Positions 1 to 13,400 of a stretch of DNA of 64,000 bases are shown here, piece by piece. Below the pieces are notes generated by a model. That model saw nothing but the letters and a program-made list of their open reading frames with translations. It had not been told where the DNA came from and did no database searches. The stretch comes from Watersipora subatra (taxonomy: Eukaryota; Bryozoa; Gymnolaemata; Cheilostomatida; Watersiporidae). The stretch covers positions 59,004,248-59,068,247 of the forward strand of contig NC_088711.1 in the NCBI RefSeq assembly GCF_963576615.1, in the 5' to 3' direction. The translations under genes and the position numbers were made by a program. How positions within the stretch are numbered: the first letter of the stretch is position 1; the number at the start of each line of letters is the position of its first letter.

Positions 1-1020
1 AGTCAAGCAGTGTCACCTTCAATATAGATATGAACTAGTGCCTCCACTCTTTCACCATGTTACAACTTAATATAAATTATGAGGGTGCAGCTGCAATCTT
101 ACTGTTCACATACTCCTCTAACACATACATTTATATACGTACATGTATTATGATGGTTGCTACACTAATTGGCATTTCACCTTTGACTACTATAGGTTGC
201 AGACTCATATGAATGAGAGTTGTAAATTTTGATCGATACGCATGGGGTAGTTGGTAAGCTTCTCATCCTGCTACAATATGACCAAAGTATAATACTAAAA
301 CAGCCATTACCATATCTCTATAAAGAGCCAAAAAAAAACATAAGTCAAGATGTACATGTAACATACTTTTATAAGCAAATATTTATATCAGACACCAAAT
401 ATATATATTCAGATGGTTGATAATATCAGGTACCTTTACAAGCATTATTATTTATTTTCAGCTTTTCATGCTAAAAGTCAAACTACACAATCACAAAAAG
501 TAACTTCTAACAAAAGTTCAATATTGATATTTCAATTTGTTTCATATTATATTACATTATCATATTATATTTTATAATTATAATTTGCTTCATACACCTT
601 ATTCTATATTTTATTAGCTGCATTTTCTGTGAACCAGATTGTTACAAAAAAGTTTACTGGATGTCTTGATACAAAAATTGTTTTAAAAACCTTAAGATGC
701 CTTATTTGTATTTAGCATTTCAAAACAAACATATTGATATAAATAGATTTTGGTATGAGTGCAAATGTGTATAAAACATCGCTGCGAGAACCATGAGGTC
801 AGATCATGAAGTCGAGTGCTAGAACAGAGTGTGAGTCAACTAGAAACTGAAGGTGTGATAACTAAACAGTTTGATAGTTTTCTAAAGAAATGAAGAAGTA
901 TTGATATTTCACGAGTGGTCTTCAATTGAAAACAAAATCACGTCAAAAGAAAAAAACTAAAACAAATTCACAAGCTGTTTCTCTTTGAGTCCATCAACAG
1001 AGGCTTTGGAATACTGTTAG

Positions 1021-2243
1021 CTCAACACCAACTAGTGACTATTAACTTGTATAACACAACACCAACTAGTGACTATTAACTTGTATAACACAACAGCAAC
1101 TAGTGACTATTAACTTGTATAACACAACAGCGACTAGTGACTATTAACTTGTATAACACAACAACAACTAGTGACTATTAACTTGTATAACACAACAGCG
1201 ACTAGTGACTATTAACTTGTATAACACAACAGCAACTAGTGACTATTAACTTGTATAACACAACAGCAACTAGTGACTATTAACTTGTATAACACAACAG
1301 CAACTAGTGACAATTAACTTGAATAACACAACAGCAACTAGTGACTATTAACTTGTATAACACAACAGCAAACTAGTGACTATTAACTTGTATAACACAA
1401 CAGCAACTAGTGACTATTAACTTGTATAACACAACACCAACTAGTGACTATTAACTTGTATAACACAACAGCAACTAGTGACTATTAACTTGTATAACAC
1501 AACACCAACTAGTGACTATTAACTTGTATAACACAACAGCGACTAGTGACTATTAACTTGTATAACACAACACCAACTAGTGACTATTAACTTGTATAAC
1601 ACAACAGCAACTAGTGACTATTAACTTGTATAACACAACAGCAACTAGTGACTATTAACTTGTATAACACAACAGCAACTAGTGACTATTAACTTGTATA
1701 ACACAACAGCAACTAGTGACTATTAACTTGTATAACACAACAGCAACTAGTGACTATTAACTTGTATAACACAACAGCAACTAGTGACTATTAACTTGTA
1801 TAACACAACAGCAACTAGTGACTATTAACTTGTATAACACAACAGCAACTAGTGACTATTAACTTGTATAACACAACAGCAACTAGTGACTATTAACTTG
1901 TATAACACAACAGCGACTAGTGACTATTAACTTGTATAACACAACAGCGACTAGTGACTATTAACTTGTATAACACAACAGCAACTAGTGACTATTAACT
2001 TGTATAACACAACAGCAACTAGTGACTATTAACTTGTATAACACAACAGCAACTAGTGACTATTAACTTGTATAACACAACAGCAACTAGTGACTATTAA
2101 CTTGTATAACACAACAGCGACTAGTGACTATTAACTTGTATAACACAACAGCGACTAGTGACTATTAACTTGTATAACACAACAGCGACTAGTGACTATT
2201 AACTTGTATAACACAACAGCGACTAGTGACTATTAACTTGTGT
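1021..2243. repeat. 34-bp minisatellite, about 36 copies
   Basis: Direct tandem array with the core ACTAGTGACTATTAACTTGT. Units differ mainly at three positions just before the core (caccaac, cagcaac, cagcgac, caacaac). One unit has a single-base insertion near 1369 and one has two substitutions near 1311-1325. The array ends sharply at 2243, where ACTTGTAT changes to ACTTGTGTAG. It is non-coding, with stops in every frame, and lies upstream of the NRF-6-like gene. Confidence 0.97.
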
Positions 2244-4074
2244 AGCTGGAGGAATACATTCACCATCAAATGCTGCTGATTGGTAATAATTTTATTTCAA
2301 TTTTCTCGTTAAGAGCCTCAAATTAAATGAAAGGAGCCTGAAAACTTTCTTTTTGTTTCTTTTTGTTATAATATTTACATGTGTCACCAGGTTGATAAAA
2401 TTAACAAGATTGATCTGTTGTTGGAAATAACCAACTTTATTTACATGTAGTATCTGTAAGTATAATGTAGTACCCCATCAAAACATGAAGTAATCTGGTT
2501 GAATAACTTGTAGATTAGGATTATTTCTTGCTGCAGGGCACTGCCTGCTAATGTACAAAAACAAAACTTCTAAACAATTCTAAAATAGACATCTGCACTC
2601 CACACTAGTTGCACAATCATGAAAAACTTCATAATGAGTCATGCATTTATGATCAAGTAGAGAACATAATCAAATAAATTATGCGGTAGTCAAAGCAAAC
2701 CATGCTATAGACCCACAAACAACAAAAAGTCTACACGTAACAAAATTATCAGGAACAAAAGCAAAGGTAAGTAATAATTAAGCCATGCATACATTTATAT
2801 GTGCTAAACACGTACAGCTACACCTAAAATTTGGGACAATATTGATGAAATCTATTAATTTTTTTAGTTTTACTTTTTTTGAATCTCATTTGCAACTAAA
2901 TGATCGAAACTACATGAACATATTTTGTTCCCCTTTTATTTGACCTTTGACCTGCGTTTGAACTTTCCATCCTACTCCATACAATCTCTAAGGTCTCTGA
3001 GTAGGGCGAGGCCACAGAGAGTTGAAAAGGAAATGAGTTTTAATTGCAGGCACAAACAGGCACGATGCACACACAGATTCAGAGTTCAAAAGCTATTTTA
3101 ATGCTACCTGATTATTTTAATATTTGGTAATGCTGCAGACCTTAGCTGCCTCTCATAGTTATAACATAAATGTCCCTCATATTTCTACTGATTTCACTTA
3201 GAAAAATATTTGTCTACAAAGCTTTTTAGGTGCTGAGGCTATCATCAAGGTTCATAACGTGTGCAGCAGCGCTTGTTAACAAATAAACAGCTGCTCTCAT
3301 AAATATGTTTTGTTTTCTGTTAATAGTTTTACTGAAAACTCATTGTTTAAATATGGTTAACTTAATCAATTGCAATACAATAAACATTTGGCTAACTGCT
3401 TGAGAACAAAGACAAAAAGTAATGCTGTTAGTTATTTAAAAGAAAATTAAAATGCTTGTTTTTTGTTGTTTTTATTTTCAGTTGAAACTTGTCACAAAAT
3501 TTTGGTTATATCTATTTTCGACGCATCATGAAATGAACTTAAGATTAAAAAATGGTTATATGTCTTTTAGGTCATCTTCATTTGAAACAGTCGTTGGCCA
3601 AGCTTAACTGGTCAACTTATTTGCATCAAAAACAGATAATTAGAAGAGCATTGGGAAAAAAGTTTTGAAAGAACATTAGGAATCATAAATTTGAGTTTCT
3701 ATGTGCAGTTTAGTGTTCACTTTGTGCTTCATTTTTGCGGAGCACCAATTTTAGCTTATACATACATTGCTTGAGTTGAAATTTTTGAAAAAATTCTCCA
3801 TCAAAGGTAGTAGATTGCATGTGTTCCATATTTTGTTATGTAGATTAGATGTGCACTGTTTTGTTACATAAACTGCAAAATACAAACTCTCCCAACCTCC
3901 CTCTTTTGTCTCCCAAAACTGCTTCACATTGTTTCGAGTCAATACATGTAATGTTGAATCTTACTTAAATGAGAAGAGGAGTTGTCTTTTCACGATACAT
4001 ATATTAGGGATGAGCTTATTAAAAGTTTGGTTTTCCCTCTATGAAAAAAATAATTTCTGTAAAGAGTGGGAGCT

Positions 4075-4165
4075 AAACGATGACTGTGGCTCCGCCCAAC
4101 TTAGGGTTTTATAATGCTAGTTCTCGAGTTGAACGATTAAACCAATTGAGCTGCCGTGGAGAAAG
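4075..4165 (-). repeat. tRNA-like fragment, possible SINE head
   Basis: Read on the minus strand, CAGCTCAATTGGTTTAATCG resembles a tRNA D-arm with an A box. It is followed by a short stem GTTC/GAAC around a 7-nt loop, as in an anticodon arm. The T-arm (AAACCCTAAGTTGGG) is degenerate, so this is not a functional tRNA gene. It lies about 330 bases upstream of the NRF-6-like start codon. Confidence 0.35.
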
Positions 4166-4494
4166 CCGCAGTTCGGAAAAGGCACCAATATTCGATCAGA
4201 GTTTAGTGACTTTTTTACTGCTCGACGTTCATTCCACCAAGTCTGTAAAAGGGATCAGCATATCGTAGGTAGTTATCGTACACGAATCAGTAATTCATTT
4301 TAACAACGGCTGAACACTAAAGAAGTTAATAGTTAATTTACTTTAAAACTGAATAATTACATTTGAAGTTATAAGTGTTCAATGTTCAAAATACAGTGCC
4401 AGTTACGAGACTATACTGCAATCTGCCTCAATATTTAATAAACGCTCTCTTTGTTGTAGGTTTTCCGCTGCAAAGTCTATCTGTAGATGCCAGA

Positions 4495-7400
4495 ATGATT
4501 AACAGATTAAGCCTAATCTCTATAGTCACTCTTTTATTGCCAGTAGCAGTAAGTGCTCAATTTCGGACACACTATGTTCAGCCACATGAAGTGTTTTCCC
4601 AACTGCGTGAAGTTGAGGCCAATCTACCATCTCTCACAAGATCATTTAAAGAAGATGAGATGATTATTCGATCAATTGCTGATCCAGAAGCCGTTTTAAG
4701 TAGTTGGACTTATTTCAAACATAACATATCTGAAACCTGTGCCAATCAGACGTTGCATCTGTTGAATTCTTTCACAGACCTCGGATTTAATGATTCATGG
4801 GGCATACAAAGTAAGCTGTGCTTATTACATCACCGTCTATTGCAACCTTTTACACCATAAAATTTTGCCAAAATATAATATTTTTGGAAAATTTACAAGC
4901 AAACTTTGTTTTGCAGTGCTGGACTCGTGGGGCAAGCCAGAAGCAGGTATAACACAGTTGAACATAGTTTGGTTAGGCGACTATGCCGAGTGTGTGGCTG
5001 TTGATTCAGGAGGAGACGAATATTCTCGTTTCACTGGGCAATATTGCTCGATTGGCGCTCCTCCAAGCAATGCCATAATGGCTGGGATTCCATGTAAGTG
5101 CATCCAATACTCGTTTAATATTCCTGTAATTTTTGCTTTTATTATTGATGACATATTTTCTAACCACTCTTTTTATCCTTTAACTGCTACTGTTTAGGAG
5201 CCAGGATATCTACATGTAATCAGTAACAATATGGTCTAAGGTAGCCAATGGTGTAAGCATCTCAAATCTGTTACCAATGTTTAAATTTTGACTTATCATT
5301 ATTCTTATATGCTTGAATATTCTCTTTTCAAATCAGGCCTTTAAAGAGCCCAAGCTGGATGTATGTACAATAATGTAAAAGATAAAGGGTATAAACTCTT
5401 TTACATGACAGAAACCACGGTATATGGCTACACCAGTACATGATTTACAACATCTTTAATTAGACCTGACAATGGTTGACAGAGGGTGAAACTAACAGTA
5501 AGAATTCTATTACTATCATGCATTGATGAATAGCTGAAAATATTTTTCCTATTTTGTTTGCTAGCATCAATTAATATTGGTGGATGTTTTCCTTCTGGCT
5601 GTTCGGAAAAAGACATACATGAGATGCTAGCGGCACTACCAGGTAACACCACTGCCGGCCTCAGTGTAGACTGCCAGGTGAATGATCTACCTTACTCAAC
5701 AGGAGCTATAGTAACTATGTAAGTTGTACAATATTTTCATTTGTGATATAATCTTACTGCATCTTACTGGTTCAATGTCCTGCTGAGGGCTCATCACACG
5801 GTTAGTATCGCCTGCACTTTGTGTTCTCAACAACAAACTGCTATTGAGAAGAGACTGTCAACTGGAAAGAAAGTAATTTATCTAGAAATGGAGATTAAGT
5901 TTGAGGATTGGAAGTAGAAATAGCTGATAGATAACCTTCACACTAACGTGTGCAGGTTATATCGAATGCTAGCAGTGAGCTCTGCGTTGCCTGTAATACC
6001 TTTCATTTTCAATCAAATAGCCTGCAGATGGGTCTTGGCTGATAGATAACTTTCACCTTTCAGTAGCGAGATTTTAGGAATTAGAAAGTTTTGAAATCAA
6101 ATGTCTTTAGCAACCCGGCGGAAGGCGTCTGCATACAAAATGTGCAAACGCATAGCATTCACGTGGACTAACAGACAGACAGATTATGACGGAGTGACCT
6201 CAAGAATATTTGTATTATTTGCAGCAGCAGAAAAATGAGGCTAAGAATGGATACCATCTAATTATGGTGATAATCAAAATCTAAATAGGTTACAGCACTT
6301 TGAAATAAATGCCAATGTTTTTGTGGAAGACTAACTAGCAATAAGATTTGCCAAATCTGATTAATAGTACCATAGAGGTAGCATAGAGAGGTGTCATGGT
6401 AGAGTGGTATCATATAGCTGTAAAAAGGAAGGCATGAAATTAGATGGCTCTTAATAACTGGATGAGTTTTGCAAGTGCCTCTCGTCTGGGCCCATGCGGT
6501 GTCCCATCTGGTCACACCAATATCCGTGCTGTATGTTTCAATGGTCTCAAATCTTATCAGGTGGTTTAAGAAATTATCTGTGACCACATTATAGGACAGC
6601 AAAGACTTGTATATTCAACGTGGAAGAGATAGCATAGGTGGTGGTTGCATGGACATTGACCTCTCCGCTCACATGACATTACATCACGCTCATATCATGT
6701 CCTTGTCATGTTTCGAAGAGGCCAGTGAGTGCTGTTATAGTGGAATGGGTCCTATCAGAGAGATAAGCCAGTTGGCAGATCAAGATTATGACCTCTGTTA
6801 GTAATGATGATGAAAGTGTATTTCCGTATTTGAAAGTGTATTCCGTCAATTTTGTCGCGGGAATATTATTGCTGTAGATATGAAGCCAGCCACAGGATTA
6901 GCCTAGTGGTGAGACACCATTTAACAGTGTACAACAATCAATAAGTCAGTTGATTGACAGTGTTACATAGATCAGTATTACATAGATCATTGGAACATTT
7001 CATAACAGGCAGGGCGCAGTTGTGCAGCTCTGTTTGCTTAACGATATCGTGTTCTGCTTGCTTTCAAGTCTCTCTCCATATGAATCAGTATGTGTCCTGT
7101 GTAAGCTGCTGTCCCTCCCTTCTATTGTTCGGCTTTTTAAAATTAGTCTGCGAGGTCCGTCAGTCATGAAAATACGACGCCAATGAAACTCCAACATAGA
7201 CTGCGGCCTGATGAAATTATATTTCTACCATGTTGACGGCTTCAGTTCAAGGTCAAATTTGATGGGGTCACCTACATGCAATGATCTTCTCATCGCTTTT
7301 TGCAGAGTTCTCTACTGCATCATGGGATGTATTTGTATTGCCGGAACCTTCTACGACTTCATGTTCATAATCACTACTGTAACACCGCCGGAGAAGCCTG

Positions 7401-10400
7401 AAGAGAATGGTCGAGAAGACGAGCATATGGTTAACGGGGTTGCCCAGAATGATGACACTGTAGTACTTGTTCGTTCTACCGAGAAGACCGCTGAGAGAAA
7501 ACATGGTTAGTGACACATTCCTAAAATTATAATTTTTATAATTATTTCTAAGGTCATTTGCAGGTCATAAGTTTCCAAAAAATTGGTCCAGAGGAGTAGT
7601 TTGTTCATCGATCTGCCTATAACCTATAAGTTATAATAATTCTTTAAGGTGATTTTTTTTATCTCAAATAACTGACTGTGAAAGCAAATTTGAATGTCAG
7701 TATGCAGCGATCCCAGGCTTTCTAAAATGAAAAAAATTAAATTCATTTATAATAATTAGTCGATTAGTTAATAAAAATATTAATTAATACATCACAATTG
7801 TCTTGATTTGTTCAGCTAAGGGCCATGAAAGAAATTCACCTTGACAGGTAAGCATACCAAATTTAGCAATACGCATAGAGAATGTTTTATGAAAATAAGA
7901 AATGTGCACATTGGCCCTAAGGCTAGCCTTTTACACAATGAAGAAGTATATGCTTAGCTAAATGAAGTTTCTGATTATATTGTTTACATTTAAGTCCAGG
8001 TAATTGAATAAACAAAAACATATCATCTTGTTGCTAATGTTCATAAAATAAACATTTACATTAGAGGTATCATTCTAATGCTGCAGCTAAAGACAGACTT
8101 TCCGTGGTTACCCCATTAGTTTTTGTATATTAATAATGTGCTTATTCGACGTGTTTTCTTATTCATATAAAATACGGAATTTGTTTAAAGGTTGACTTGC
8201 AACAAAATTCACATTACAGTTATTTGTTATCAAAAGATTCACCATGTCTTACTCTGTTGTGTTGTAAGTGCCAAATATGTGGAAATGTGACTACAAGCTC
8301 TTAAAAGCTCAAAAACGAAAAGCCACCCTAGATTGGAATTTCTTTATTTTGATGACATAACCACGAAATTTGGTTATCGTCTTTTCACGTATGTTCTCAC
8401 GTGAATTGAAAGGCCAATACAAAGCTCAATATAAAACTTATCGTAGTACTAGTTTATGACAAACACTTCGGGTTTTACCGAAAACCCTGTATCAAATATA
8501 GATGCTCGCTACTTTACAGTTTCGTTTCGGCCTGGTCTAATCGGCAAGTCGTAATCTGATCATGTGACCCAATACTGCGCAAATAATTTCTGCAGTACTT
8601 TTCGATTATCACAAGTGACCAACAGGCTCGTCATGATTATCAGACAATGATATGTACTCCTTCAAGCTAAGGCTAAAAAATTCAACGGATTTTTACTTTA
8701 AGTTATAAGATATCACTGCTAAAAGTGACAGCATTACGATGACGATAGAGCAGACGCGCAAGAACAATAGATATAGTTTTATTGAATGCGTGAAGTATAT
8801 TTGTGAAAATATTTCGACGAATAAGGTTGCAAGAAAGTGTAAACGGAAACCATCTCTCACAACTACATCACATTTGAGCTGTTTTGGAAGGGGAATCCAA
8901 ACTACGGCGATCTCGTGTGACTGCGATTTTTTGTTCATTTTTTAGCTTTTAAGAGCTTGTAATCACATATTTTGCACCTACAACACAACAGAGTAAGACA
9001 TGGTGAATCTTTCCATATCAAATAACGGTAATGTGAATTTTGTTGCCAGTCAACCTTTAAGTTTGTCGGTTCTCCTGTATTGTTTAGTACTACTTTTGAC
9101 TGACAGCGAGTGTTAAATCATATGTGATACATCTATTGATTGTAAGCTGCGCTAATTTTCTCCTTTTGATAGGCAACTCCCTATAAACAACCTGTACCAT
9201 TTGTGTAACAATAACTGTGAAATGTAAAAGATTTTATAGTCGAAACCAAATAATGTGTTAGTCCGATGAGACATCATATTACTTGTTTTGTCTAGTTTTA
9301 TTTTATTTTGACCTCATCAAATAATATTGTAACAAATAATGTTGCAGTCAGCGAAGTGGTGTTTTGATTTACCGGTTCATTCTTGATAACATTGATAACC
9401 GTAAAACTACAAGTCAAACAATTTACTACAGCAGCATTTCCAACAACATTTAAACGTATCCAAAATTATTTGTCAACAGCAACCTATATTAAACGTTATG
9501 TTTCAAAATTTACTCTTTACACAGTAGTACAAATCTGTTGATACACGTACCTGTGTTCAGGTCTTCGCTGAATACGTAGGTAGAATGTCTAAGTGTCTAA
9601 GTAGTGTATTGTACGATGTGATAATCTCAAGATTGAGCTAGTTAGCCACTATTTCAGACTATGTTCTTTAATATACCTGTAGCTGCATCCACCATTGACT
9701 GACCTCTATCAAATTTTTCGTAATTTATATACTATTTCAAAAAATAGCGTAAGGATTAGCTGTTTGCTTGTTGAAAAATACAAAGGACAACTGTATGTAA
9801 ACTCCTTGATCATAGCATTCTATTTATAAACGAGAAGCAGAAAGGTTACACAAGTGCACCAGCAGTCGATAGCACGCTCTAGTACCTTTGAACTCTCGCT
9901 GCTACAAATAATACAATATAACACAAATAATATTGTTTTATACATTGTACTTTATTAAACCTTTTATAACAAAACACCAGCATTTTGAGCATTTATTGTA
10001 TCAGACCCATCATACATGTGCTGAGTATGAGTAATTTTAGATAAAGTTTAAATGTTTAACTATGAGACGAAATTTGTTATGATTCCTTTATGGAAACTAG
10101 ACATATGGTTTGCACTGTGTTTTTTTTTGTTATCATTAAATGCTTAGGTACCGTAGGGTTGTATTGTGAGCTTCTACACCACCAGGAGCACACAACTTCT
10201 TAGTGTACATACACTTTCCGGCAGTTACTCACTAGCAGCCGCCATAAAAATCAAACAAACTGATAATTGGTTTAGTGGCTGGTAGTACTTATTCAACACC
10301 CTTGTCTCTGATTACGGACCACCCATAGATAATATATCTCTCCAAATACTATGACAAAACTGGATAGTTGGTTATCTCGAATATAAAGATTTGATCGGTT

Positions 10401-13400
10401 GGGGTGCTTGTTTACTGGAGGTGCTATGTGTCATAGAAAAGCTTTAGAATTTTCAATTCAACTCAGTAAAGGTACTGACCAATACACAAGCACGAAATTT
10501 GTGATGGAGATTTTTTGATTTTAGAAAACCAATCATATGATTAATGTAATTACTTACAGCCTTTTCAACTTGCGTTTCAACCGAACAAAAAGAGTTAAAA
10601 GAAGCTAAGAATGTTGTCTATTCTCTCGTACATGTGAACAGTTTCTCTATTGTGGCAATTCAGGCAACCGCATCTTGATTAAAGCAAAAAGGTTCCTCAG
10701 CTGTGTTGATGTTTATCAGGCTATAGACTTGAAATAAATAATTTACCAGGTCCGGAATTCATTAGGTAAGAGAAAGGAACTCACAGCTGATGATCTTTAT
10801 TAGTGTAAAATACTGTTTTCTGTTCAGTAGTTGATCTGTAAAAGAGTATATGCAGTTTCAGATTTTTTAAAGAAAAAATTAGCCGATACCGATTCAGGTA
10901 CTTAACACCCATATCGGCACCGATACCAAAATTGGGGCAACTCTACTTGCAACCCCGTGACAACCCGCAATGACCTTGCGATTGTTAAGCAGGTGTATGA
11001 TCCTTGTCTAATATCACTAAAGGTGAGATTTACAAAATCAAGTAGCACATCCGTATCTCTATCAGTAGTTCACTAATCACCTGGATTGTTGCAGGACCTT
11101 TTGGAGAGTTCCTCATGTGCTTCTCTCTCTACACTAACGGCTACAAACTCCTGAGTACTGCCCAGGGGGCTGGTGCTCTCTCTTCCATCAATGGCATCAG
11201 GTTTATCAGCATGACATGGGTAGTGCTTGGCCACACTATCGTCTTTTCCGCCTCATCTATAAGTATGTTTACATGTTTGCACCATACTGCTGCTGATGGA
11301 CTGATCTTGGTTGTGTTACTGGGTGATCAGCGTTAGTAGCTGAACCAACTTCTTGTTTTTAACGAACTTCGTACTAGTTGTAGCCAATATGAGTCGTTAC
11401 CCTTTATGCTGTCCTCTCTTTCAGCCAATGTAACATAATTATCGTTTTGAAGAGGTAATGAGCCTCTTGTCTGTCTTACTAGCAGGCAGTCATACATGTG
11501 TGATGCACAGAATATTCCAGTTATGTCGTTGTTAAAGATGACCCTATACAAAGTTTATTGAGCGTTTTAACCACGATCAAGTTTTATCGATTTTAATCTT
11601 AAAACAACCTGGCAGTCAAATCACCTCAAGCATCAAAAACAATCTACTATATAAACGGCAATCGTTGTGTGTGTGTGTATGTGTCCGCCTTATAGAGTAC
11701 CGTACTTTTCGCACTAATACTCGCTACTAGGCATCTAGGGGGCATAAACAGGAATCTCTGGTTAGTACATGTCTCTATACATAACCTATTCATTTGCCGT
11801 TTTCACACAAAAATGACATAATAATTACAACTCTATGGCTTTCTTTTAGCTTCATGACACCCGATGCTTTTTTGTCCTCGACGTATTAGGGCTAATTTAT
11901 TTTCGGCAAAACGATATCGAAAATAGACTCTCTCGATATTAGAACTCGGCGATTGAATTTTATTAACTCTATGAAACACGATACCGTTTTTGTAAACCTC
12001 TATTTTTGGCTTTTCTCAAGGTTCAATTGCTAAATCACTGTTAATGTCACTACTTTTCACGCGGACAGTTGCATCATCTCGAGTAGGTATAGCATCCAGA
12101 TTCCCTCACCTTCGATCAGACAAAGACACTACAATATTTTATTTTTTACATAACATATCGTCGTACCAGTATCGTCGTATTCAGAGTTTTGATGGATAGC
12201 TGTTGGTGGAACAGTAACATTTTTATACACACACTTCTATGCAAGAATTGTTATTATTAATTCAACATATTCACAAATTTTTTTTTTCTCAGTTCGTATT
12301 GATTGTATCATTACCGAGTCATCTCATATTGTAATCGTAGCAGAACAGACTCAATTTAGCTATTACTTGCTAATTATTTCACTGTTACATCTAAACCATT
12401 TTATAGTTGTCTTATTCTTAAAATTTATTTGACCTGCACGAAACATTTTTCTCATGATATAAAGTTTGAAAGTTACAGTTGTTTGACAAAGTTTGATAAA
12501 CTTTACAGTTGGTTTTATTTTCTCTTTATTTCAACTACACAAAACACTTCTTTTATGATACGTAGTTTGAATGTTAGAATGGCAAATGTTGTTATATATG
12601 TTAAATACAAATAGATTTTCTGTGAAAAGACTTTTTTATTACCCAGGTACAAGTACAGCTTATGGTGTAAAATGTTGAAAAAATACTTTACCGAAGTTGT
12701 TTTCTCGCCTTGGAGTGGATTAAAATTTACATTTTTTTATTTTAATGGGAAAAATTGTTTCGGATCTCGAACCACTCGGTTTTCGAACTACCTTCTGGAA
12801 CTGAATATGTTCGAGAACTGAGGTTCCACTATACGTTATCAAAAGATATAGGTCGCTGAAAGTTATGAAATTTTAAATTTACATTGGTTTGAAAACCTTT
12901 ACAGTTGTTTTATTCTCTCTCTTAATTTATTTCAACTACACAAAACACTTCTTTTATGATACGTAGTTTGAAAGTTAGAATGGCAAATGTTGTTATATGT
13001 TAAATACAAATCAATTTTCTGTGCAAAGACTCTTTTTACTACCCGGGCAACACCGGGTAGCACAGCTAGCCTTGGGGCTGTGACGTCACTCGGGGATGCG
13101 CGGGAGACCTTTTTCGCCCCTTTTTCCAGATGAATGAGTTGGCGAGTGCGAGGCGATTGATTGCAAAGCTATTGAGTGCTAGGTGATTGGTTGCGAGACG
13201 ATTGGTTGCGAGTGCAAGGTGATTGATTGCAAGGCGAGGGCAAGGCGATTGATCGCTAGGCGAGTGGGAGGTGATTGCAAGGTGAGTGCGAGGCGATTGA
13301 TTGCGAGGCGATTGATTGCGAGAAGAGTGCTAGGCAATTGATTGCGAGGCGATTGGTTGCGAGACGATTGGTTGCGAGTGCAAGGTGATTGATTGCAAGG

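Larger units (their letters stand above)
1..4494. other. Gene-free upstream DNA of the NRF-6-like gene
   Basis: Apart from the 34-bp array (1021-2243) and a tRNA-like fragment near 4080-4160, I see only AT-rich sequence with scattered short open frames lacking any recognisable motif. The promoter and any 5' UTR exon of the NRF-6-like gene must lie here. A ttgttgtag acceptor-like site ends at 4458. No TATA box can be assigned with confidence. Confidence 0.6.

Noticed and set aside
1021..2243. CRISPR-like array
   Set aside because: Whole units repeat with no unique spacers, and the genome is animal; all such arrays here are minisatellites.
6258..6801. Frames of 114 (minus) and 64 (plus) codons in NRF-6-like intron 3
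   Set aside because: No domain, no splice context, and similar frames are common in this DNA by chance.
6890..6960. tRNA-like sequence GGATTAGCCTAGTGGTGAG
   Set aside because: An A-box-like start only; there is no B box and no foldable anticodon arm of normal size.
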